From: Geminicoccus harenae
GTDB lineage: Bacteria > Pseudomonadota > Alphaproteobacteria > Geminicoccales > Geminicoccaceae
Assembly: GCF_019800005.1 (NCBI RefSeq)
Contig: NZ_JABGCL010000029.1
Coordinates: 1 to 56,851 of the forward strand
DNA length: 56,851 nt
Direction of reading: 5' to 3'
A model generated the notes under the pieces. That model saw nothing but the letters and a program-made list of their open reading frames with translations. It was not told the DNA's origin and did not search any database. A program made the translations under genes and the position numbers. The stretch's first letter is position 1, and each line of letters begins with the position of its first letter. This document shows, piece by piece, positions 51,337-56,851 of the stretch.

Positions 51337-52308
51337 TCAGACCGCCCTGACCCGGACACGGCCCTGCAGGCTGGTAAGGTAGATCGCGGCCAGGAGGATC
51401 AGGCCGAACACGATCTGCCGCACCGAGGGCTCGACGCCAAACAGGTTCATCAGGTTCTCAATGATAGAGATCACCAGCACAGCGGCGAAAATCCCGCCGA
51501 CGCTGCCCACCCCGCCGGCGAGCCCGGTGCCGCCCAGGATGGCACCGGCGAACGCCATCAGGATGTCGCCCTGGCCAAGATCGGCCACCGCCGACTGCAG
51601 GCGCCCGACCTCCAGCAGCCCGCCGAGCGCTGCCAGCACGCCGGCGATGCAGAAGCAGGTGATCCGGGTGCGGTCGACATCGACCCCGGCGATGAAGGCG
51701 GCTTCCGGATTGTTGCCGAGCGCGAAGATGTTCTTGCCCAGGCGGTGGTAGTTGATGAGCGCGAAGGCCAGTCCGTAGAGAACGAACCAGATGATCACCG
51801 CGATCGGCAGGAAGCCCAGGACGCGGCTCTCGCCCCAGAAGGTCATCTCGATCGGCAGATAGTAGATGCCCTCCGGGATCAGGAAGATCACGATCCCGCG
51901 GTACACCAGTAAGGTGGCGAGCGTGACCAGGAAGGCGTTCACGCCCAGCCGCACCGAGATGAATCCGTTCACCATGCCGGCGAGGAGGCCGATCATCAGC
52001 ACGATCGGCATGGTGAGGCCCGGCCAGATCAGGTCCGGCAGCCAGTTCAGCACGATCATGATCGCGAGGGCCGGCGCTAGGGCGAAGGTCGATTCCAGCG
52101 ACAGGTCGAGGCTGCCGGTCAGCAGCACGAAGAACAGGCCCAGCACGACGCAGCCCAATGGGGCCGCCGCCCACAGGACATTGACCACGTTGCGCGTGGA
52201 CAGGAAGCCCGGGACCGTCAGACCGATTAGGACCAGCAGGACCAGGAGCGCCCAGATCAGATGCCGCTCGAATACGGTGCGGACGAATGCTTGCAGGGAA
52301 CCGCTCAT
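51337..52308 (-). CDS. Sugar ABC transporter permease (CUT2, RbsC type)
   Basis: 323 residues, about ten hydrophobic segments. RbsC-family marks: TRNVVNVLWAAAPLGCVVLGLFFVLLTGSLDLS, GLLAGMVNGFISVRLGVNAFLVTLATLLVYRG, GNNPEAAFIAGVDVDRTRI, GDILMAFAGAILGGTGLAGGVGSV. The ATG at 52308 overlaps the ATPase stop by four bases. Forms the ribose-type importer with the next two genes. Confidence 0.93.
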   Translation of the reverse strand: MSGSLQAFVRTVFERHLIWALLVLLVLIGLTVPGFLSTRNVVNVLWAAAPLGCVVLGLFFVLLTGSLDLSLESTFALAPALAIMIVLNWLPDLIWPGLTMPIVLMIGLLAGMVNGFISVRLGVNAFLVTLATLLVYRGIVIFLIPEGIYYLPIEMTFWGESRVLGFLPIAVIIWFVLYGLAFALINYHRLGKNIFALGNNPEAAFIAGVDVDRTRITCFCIAGVLAALGGLLEVGRLQSAVADLGQGDILMAFAGAILGGTGLAGGVGSVGGIFAAVLVISIIENLMNLFGVEPSVRQIVFGLILLAAIYLTSLQGRVRVRAV

Positions 52309-53879
52309 GGCTCCTCAACCCCCTGAACGCTCTTATAGATCTCGCCGACGGTGAAGTCAGGCTTGTCCCGCTCCAAGATCCGGCTGATCCGGCCGCGGAA
52401 GAACACCAGCACCCGGTCGCAGCAGGCGACCAGTTCGTCCTCGCTCTCGGAGAGCATGATCACGCCGCTTTGTGCCGCCAGCTTTTCGCGCACGACCTGC
52501 AACAGCGCCGGCTTGGCTGCCAGGTCCACCCCCCGGGTCGGCTCGTTGAGGAGGAAAACCTTGGGCGTGGTCAGTGACAGCCGGTTGATCAGGATCTTCT
52601 GCTTGTTACCGCCGGACAGATGGTCGATCGGCGTGAAGATGCTGGGCGTCTTGACCTGCAGCTCGGCGGTCTTCTCGCGCGCGATGCGCTGGCCCTCGCG
52701 CACCCGCAGGAAGCCCAAGGGACCCTGGATCCGGCGCAGGCTGGAGATCAGCGTGTTGTCCTCGACCGGCCGGTTCTGGATGACCGCCTGGACCTCGCGG
52801 TGCTTGGGCAAGAAGGCGATACCGGCCTTGAGTGCCTCGCGCGGCGCGGCAAAGCGCACGACGCTGCCCTCCAGGAGCATCTCACCGGTCCGGTACGGGC
52901 GCAGGCCGAACAGCGCCTCCAGGGCGGCGTCCTTGCCTGAGCCTTCCAGCCCCGCAAAGCCGATAACCTCACCGCGCTGCAGCTGAAAGGACAGGTCGTG
53001 GAAGTCGCGGCCGTCGCCCAACCTGCCTGCCGTAAGCAGTGGCACGGCCTCCGCCCGTGGCCTGGCGACGGGCCTGGCTGCCTGCGCCGCGCTACCGATC
53101 TTGACGTCGCCCACGATCCAGTTGGCCAGGCTCCTCTCGTCAGTTCTGGCAGTGGTCAGCGTCGCGACCGCCCGACCATCCCGCATCACCGTCACCCGGT
53201 CGGTGAACTCCATCACCTCGGCGATGTGATGGGAGATCAGGGTGAAGGACAGGTCGGTCGATTCGGCGGCCAGCGTGCGCAGCAGGCCCAGAAGCCGAGT
53301 CTTGCGCTGGCGTGACAAGGAAGCGGTGATCTCGTCCAGGAGGATGATCCGGGCGTGCTCGATGAACACCGCCTTGCCGAACGCCAGGAGCTGCTGGGTC
53401 TCGATCGGCAGGTCGCCCATCCGACTGGCCGGGCTCGCCTCCAGCTCCAGCCGATCGATCACCTCGGCCACCGCGCGGCGCATGGCAGCCGGATCGAGAA
53501 AGCCCAGGCCCACGGTAAGTTCGCGGCCCATGAACAGGTTGTCGGTGACGGTGAGGGCTCGGGCGAACCGGGGCTCCTGCGGGATCAGCGAGATGCCGAG
53601 CCGATGCGCCCGGACCGGCGTGGCATTCACGGCGTCGAGTTGGCCACCACTGGCCAGGACCGTGCCGGCACTGGGCGGGATGAGGCCCGCGATCATGCTG
53701 ACCAGCACCGACTTGCCGGCACCGTTGCGGCCGATGATGCCGTGGATCTCGCCGCGACGGACGGTCAGGTCGACCTGATCGACCGCCAGCACGCCGGGGA
53801 ACCGGCGGGTGAGGCTGGCCAGCTGGTAGGATTCGGCCGCGTCGGTCGGGCTCTCGATCGGGAGAGCGGCAGCGAGCAT
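52305..53879 (-). CDS. Sugar ABC transporter ATPase, fused two-domain (CUT2, RbsA type)
   Basis: 524 residues. Domain 1 has Walker A GRNGAGKSVL and Walker B IILLDEITASL, but its signature region (GDLPIETQQLLAFGKAVF) is degenerate. Domain 2 has an altered Walker A (GLEGSGKDA), a good signature LSGGNKQK, and Walker B reads VFLLNEPTRGVD with Asn in place of the usual Asp before Glu. Asymmetric, partly degenerate sites are normal in RbsA, but the LNEP form is less usual. It powers the RbsC-like permease. Confidence 0.92.
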   Translation of the reverse strand: MLAAALPIESPTDAAESYQLASLTRRFPGVLAVDQVDLTVRRGEIHGIIGRNGAGKSVLVSMIAGLIPPSAGTVLASGGQLDAVNATPVRAHRLGISLIPQEPRFARALTVTDNLFMGRELTVGLGFLDPAAMRRAVAEVIDRLELEASPASRMGDLPIETQQLLAFGKAVFIEHARIILLDEITASLSRQRKTRLLGLLRTLAAESTDLSFTLISHHIAEVMEFTDRVTVMRDGRAVATLTTARTDERSLANWIVGDVKIGSAAQAARPVARPRAEAVPLLTAGRLGDGRDFHDLSFQLQRGEVIGFAGLEGSGKDAALEALFGLRPYRTGEMLLEGSVVRFAAPREALKAGIAFLPKHREVQAVIQNRPVEDNTLISSLRRIQGPLGFLRVREGQRIAREKTAELQVKTPSIFTPIDHLSGGNKQKILINRLSLTTPKVFLLNEPTRGVDLAAKPALLQVVREKLAAQSGVIMLSESEDELVACCDRVLVFFRGRISRILERDKPDFTVGEIYKSVQGVEEP

Positions 53880-53957
53880 GAGAATGATCCAAGATGGAAT
53901 GTCGGCCCAGTCACGACCCGCCGCCTCCCCACGGGGAAAACACCGGGCCGCGATCCG

Positions 53958-55100
53958 TCAGTTAGCGCCTTTCGGCTGGGCGCCGCCCTGCTCGGACATC
54001 TGCACCGCCCAGTTGCGCGGATCCTTGGGCGAGACGTCGTGCGGGACGCTGTAGGTCTGGATCCGGTACCATGGCCCGTCGAACTGGTCGGAGGGCAGCA
54101 CTTCGACCGGCATCCACAACTCGTCGCCGTCGGTATAGAGCTTCTGCGGCTCGGCCGGAGCTTCCAGCATCTTGCCCGACTTCATCATGTCGTAGAGCAG
54201 CCGCATCGACATGATGCCCTCGCCGAAGGCCGGCTGGACCATCACCGTGTCGATGTGCCCACGCTCGAGCGCCTCCAGCTCGGGCATGGTGCCGTCGATC
54301 GTGATGATCGGGATGTGCTTGGGATCGTCCGGCGGCACCAGCATGCCCTGCGCCTGGAAGGCCGGCACGGCACCGCCCACGCCCATAGTGCCGTCGATGC
54401 TGATCACTGCCAGGATCTGCTCGGGGCCATGGCGGGCGATGATGTCGTCGACCGCCTTGCGCGCCTTGCCACCGTCGCACCCGGCCTCGTTGACCTCGAT
54501 CTGAACGCCCGGGTTTTCGGCGACGATTGGATCGAGCGCACTGCGGTAGCCGTTGTGGCGATCGATGTCACCGGAGGCGGTGATGACGCAGCGGAGTTCG
54601 ATGATTACGCCGCCCGCCTTCGCCCAGTCGGCGCCGCGCAGCTCACTCAATCGCTTGACCAGCGCTTCACCCCCCTTGCGGCCCGCGGCCTCGTTGTCGA
54701 AGGCGACGAAGGTCTGCTTGGCGCCCGGTACCAGGTTGTTGCTGATCACGACTGGGATGCCGTCGTCGTGGAGCTGGCTGACCACGCCGCGCATCGCCTC
54801 GCCTCGCCAGGGCACCATCAGCACGCCGTCCACGCCGCGGGAGATTTGCGCGTCGAGCGCGTTGCGCTGAGCGCTCACGTCGTTGGCGCCGAACACCCGG
54901 AACTCGATCTCGACACCGTCCTCTTTCATGATCCGGTCGCGTTCCATCTCCTGGCCGAGCTGGACGCCGTTGAAGTAGATGTCCTCCGGCGCCCAGCGGA
55001 TGACTGCGACCTCGTACTTCTCCGCCGCCAGCGCCGTGCCGCCGGCCAGTGTGGCCAGCATGGCGACCATGATCGCGCAACGTCCGTTGCTCAAGCTCAT
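53958..55100 (-). CDS. Periplasmic sugar-binding protein (CUT2, RbsB-like type)
   Basis: 380 residues. The ATG at 55100 has GAGGAGG five bases upstream and a signal peptide (MVAMLATLAGGTALAAEKYE). Features of the peripla_BP_4/LacI-like fold: VFGANDVSAQRNALDAQISRGVDGVLMVPW, GIPVVISNNL, FVAFDNEAAGRKGGEALVKRL, IITIDGTMPELEALERGHIDTVMVQP. First gene of the leftward 11-gene series, so its upstream region is the likely main promoter. Ligand unknown; similar cassettes import erythritol, xylitol or ribose. Confidence 0.92.
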   Translation of the reverse strand: MSLSNGRCAIMVAMLATLAGGTALAAEKYEVAVIRWAPEDIYFNGVQLGQEMERDRIMKEDGVEIEFRVFGANDVSAQRNALDAQISRGVDGVLMVPWRGEAMRGVVSQLHDDGIPVVISNNLVPGAKQTFVAFDNEAAGRKGGEALVKRLSELRGADWAKAGGVIIELRCVITASGDIDRHNGYRSALDPIVAENPGVQIEVNEAGCDGGKARKAVDDIIARHGPEQILAVISIDGTMGVGGAVPAFQAQGMLVPPDDPKHIPIITIDGTMPELEALERGHIDTVMVQPAFGEGIMSMRLLYDMMKSGKMLEAPAEPQKLYTDGDELWMPVEVLPSDQFDGPWYRIQTYSVPHDVSPKDPRNWAVQMSEQGGAQPKGAN

Positions 55101-55492
55101 TTCAGCCTCCTCTTCCCCGGCACCTTGTTCCTTGGTGCTCTGTGCGGACCCCTGGAGTCCTCGCGACGGCCCCTCTGTTGCGTGGGCTCGGCCTGCGGAC
55201 CGGCAGCCGAGCCAACGGAACGTAACATCCCAGCCGCTTCGTTGTTAAGATCCAATGTGATCTTGTGATCGCTGGTGGTCAAATGTCACGGGCAGCAATG
55301 CACCATGACAACCTTTGACTCTGCAGCGGGGCGACCGGCCCACCTTCGACTAGCTTTGTCGGGCGAACGCTTCCTCAGGAGCTCGCAGCAAATGGCCCGT
55401 GTCCGTGCCATTTGCGGCCGCCATAAGTGTTGTGCCTATGAAGACCGCCTCGAAGAGGCTGGGGCGGTCGTTCTAGCATCGGAACATAGCCC
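55101..55492. other. Promoter region of the sugar/polyol operon and non-coding DNA
   Basis: About 390 bp. It holds the ribosome site of the binding-protein gene and the dyad at 55247-55264. From 55265 to 55492 I see no supported gene or RNA. Confidence 0.5.
55247..55264. promoter_or_regulatory. Perfect 6-6-6 dyad upstream of the sugar operon
   Basis: AAGATC, six bases, GATCTT (55247-55252 and 55259-55264), about 150 bp upstream of the first gene, followed by another partial GATC half (TGTGATC). A plausible operator for the operon's own DeoR regulator; no known consensus is claimed. Confidence 0.5.
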
Positions 55493-55938
55493 TCAGGACG
55501 CCGCCGACCTTCTTCCATGCAGCGCCTTGTTCGCCGACACCGCCAGCAGATCGAGTGGCACCACCTCGCACTCCCCCTCGATGATCCGGCCCAGGCGCTC
55601 CTCGATCAGCTCGATATCCCGGTCCTCGTGGTCGCTGCCAGCCTTCTCGATCCAGTCGGCGAAGCACTGCAGCTGCCAGCGCGCCTCGGACCCATCCAGC
55701 GGTACCGCGCAGGCCTGCTCGACCAGATCGAACATGACCGCCCGGCGCCGCACGATCCGCCCGGCCGCCTTCTCGTGTGCTCCGTGCCCTCTCGCATGCG
55801 GCGCAGGTTGTCCAGCGCCCAGAAGTTCTGATCGACAGCTTCCAGCCATTCCAGGCGCAAGGCATTGATCCGGCGGGCTGCGCTCTGGTCGAGCCTCGCT
55901 GCATCGAGGTGTCGAGCGGACTTGGCGGTGAGCGACAT
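55493..55938 (-). pseudogene. Frameshifted hypothetical gene (~148 aa if repaired)
   Basis: From the ATG at 55938 one frame reads MSLTAKSARHLDAARLDQSA through VDQNFWALDNLRRMREG and then degenerates. A second frame from about 55790 continues convincingly with EKAAGRIVRRRAVMFDLVEQ and FADWIEKAGSDHEDRDIELIEERLG to the stop at 55493. Joined near 55780-55795 they make one helical protein of about 148 residues. I do not recognise the family. A single indel could be a real mutation or a sequencing error. Confidence 0.5.
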
Positions 55939-55963
55939 GGCGGCTCTCTTCAGGAGGTGATCG

Positions 55964-56158
55964 ATGTCGGTGTCACTGAAGCTGGAGACGCCAAGAGAGC
56001 CGGACGAACCGACCCCTCACGTGCCGGAAGCGCCCGACCATGACGCTCATGACGCTTCTTCCCAATCTTTTTCCTATGAGCGCGTTGCACAGGTGGGGAG
56101 GCGAGCTGTGTTGCGGCGCTTTCCCTGGCGCGACAGCCGGTGTCGCATTCGCCCTTGA
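55964..56158 (+). CDS. Possible small protein with a very strong ribosome site, 64 aa
   Basis: The ATG at 55964 is preceded by AGGAGGTGATCG, close to a perfect Shine-Dalgarno sequence at good spacing. The product is polar and acidic at first (MSVSLKLETPREPDEPTPH) and Arg-rich at the end. It overlaps the next frame (56040) by 119 bases, which is unusual for two real genes; a frameshift joining them is an alternative. No family recognised. Confidence 0.35.
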   Translation: MSVSLKLETPREPDEPTPHVPEAPDHDAHDASSQSFSYERVAQVGRRAVLRRFPWRDSRCRIRP

Positions 56159-56531
56159 GCCGGATGGTCGGATCACCTGGAAGTCGCTGCGTCCGATTGC
56201 ACCGAACGTGCTCGCGCACCTACGCGGCCGGTGTGAGGAGATCCGGGCGGCCTTAGTCGCGGCGAACGCACCTGCGCCTGCCAACGATGCGGCCGAACCG
56301 ACCGCAGAGGCCCGTGCCTACGGCCGGTATGTCGAGATGCGCCCGGCTGGTCTGCTGATCGACACTAACGGCCACCCATCCGATCTGGCGCTGATTGACC
56401 GCCTGCATCACCTAGCTATGGACCACGACAACCAGGCACCGGCATGGCTCGCGCACCTGCTGGCCGACCCTGGTGAGGTAGGCCTGCACGGCGAGCTGGA
56501 CACGATCGAACAGGAGTGCAGCGGACGCTAG
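56040..56531 (+). CDS. Hypothetical protein, 163 aa
   Basis: The frame is open from the ATG at 56040 and contains coherent sequence: FALEPDGRITWKSLRPIAPN, VLAHLRGRCEEIRAALVAA, YVEMRPAGLLIDTNGHPSD and a helical tail DRLHHLAMDHDNQAPAWLAHLL. This style, short proteins with 'LRPIAPNVLAHLRxxxxEI', resembles small genes on plasmids and phage-like islands. The start is uncertain because the strong ribosome site is at 55950, in front of another frame. It ends four bases into the convergent IS transposase. Confidence 0.5.
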   Translation: MTLMTLLPNLFPMSALHRWGGELCCGAFPGATAGVAFALEPDGRITWKSLRPIAPNVLAHLRGRCEEIRAALVAANAPAPANDAAEPTAEARAYGRYVEMRPAGLLIDTNGHPSDLALIDRLHHLAMDHDNQAPAWLAHLLADPGEVGLHGELDTIEQECSGR

Positions 56532-56851
56532 GTGTACGGTCCCGGCATGTGGTGTGACGGGTCGAGCCTGAACCGATCGGGCTCTTTGGCCCAGATCTGG
56601 CAGATGAACTCGTAGGGCGTGAGGCCACGCAGGGTCTTGAGCCGGCGGGCGTGGTTGTAGGCATCGACGAACAGCTGCAGATGGACCCGGAGCTGTTCAT
56701 GGCTGTCGTAGTGGTAGCGCTTGACGGTAGCGTCCTTGATCGTGCGGTTCATGCGCTCGACCTGGCCGTTGGTCCAAGGGTGGTTCACCTTGGTCAGGCG
56801 GTGCTCGATGCTGTGCTCTGCGCAAACCCGGTCGAAGATGTGGACGAAGGC
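56528..56851 (-). CDS. IS481-like DDE transposase, C-terminal part (runs off right edge)
   Basis: 107 residues ending at 56528; the frame is open to the window edge. It contains HPWTNGQVERMNRTIKDATV, where the Glu of QVERMNRT is the last residue of the rve-type DDE triad, then HLQLFVDAYNHARRLKTLRG and LTPYEFICQIW, the standard C-terminus of IS481/IS3-type integrase-core transposases. The two catalytic Asp residues lie outside the window. No terminal repeat can be checked. Confidence 0.85.
   Translation of the reverse strand, partial: AFVHIFDRVCAEHSIEHRLTKVNHPWTNGQVERMNRTIKDATVKRYHYDSHEQLRVHLQLFVDAYNHARRLKTLRGLTPYEFICQIWAKEPDRFRLDPSHHMPGPYT

Noticed and set aside
53355..55268. 637-codon plus-strand frame across the ABC ATPase and binding-protein genes
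   Set aside because: His/Arg/Gln-rich shadow spanning two real genes; no domain or ribosome site.
1..56851. CRISPR arrays, rRNA genes, riboswitches
   Set aside because: No regularly spaced direct repeats, rRNA sequence or known aptamer pattern was seen on either strand; RTX nonapeptide-coding repeats are protein repeats.

Overview
The window looks like chromosomal DNA from a GC-rich alphaproteobacterium, probably in the Rhodospirillales/Geminicoccales neighbourhood. That placement is inferred from the high GC of the core genes, the Tat- and Sec-exported binding proteins, the many ABC and TRAP importers and the integrase type; no rRNA or other marker fixes the taxon. Both edges cut through insertion sequences: an IS5-type transposase on the left and an IS481-like transposase on the right.

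Region 1 (600-11813) is ordinary core. An orphan TRAP binding protein and a tightly overlapping leftward operon pqiA-pqiB-pqiC-hldD-hldE (lipid transport plus LPS heptose synthesis) lie behind a LysR regulator. Divergent from these is a YceI-YceI-cytochrome b561 operon whose third YceI copy is broken. An RluA-type pseudouridine synthase ends the region.

Region 2 (11944-29338) is a 17.4 kb integrated element in a tRNA-Ser(CGA) gene. It is bounded by a perfect 179-bp direct repeat that includes the start of the pseudouridine synthase gene, the spacer and most of the tRNA. The left tRNA copy has lost its 3' end; the complete tRNA is at the right end, beside a tyrosine integrase. The element carries a serine recombinase, a protein with family-A DNA polymerase-like motifs, a secreted three-repeat ricin-type lectin, a Tat-exported protein of unknown function, two RTX calcium-binding proteins, several unknown small genes, an IS5/IS427-type insertion sequence with a frameshifted transposase, an older decayed relative of that IS, and a decayed second copy of the integrase tail.

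Region 3 (29347-31138) is a gene graveyard: an excisionase-like HTH protein and fragments of a thermonuclease and of another small protein.

Region 4 (31139-40826) is a putative N-compound catabolic block. A PotABCD-like importer reads leftward; divergent from it are a bicupin, HyuA and HyuB (hydantoinase/oxoprolinase subunits) and an XRE-cupin regulator. Related ~150-bp direct repeats flank this block.

Region 5 (41482-55100) is a leftward, operon-like series of 11 genes for a sugar or polyol. It has a ribose-type (CUT2) importer, two FGGY kinases, a GlpD-like FAD dehydrogenase, a DeoR regulator and a second, CUT1-type importer. The likely logic is uptake, phosphorylation and oxidation of a polyol phosphate under DeoR control; the substrate cannot be read from sequence alone. 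The right edge (55493-56851) holds a frameshifted hypothetical gene, small unknown genes and the truncated IS.
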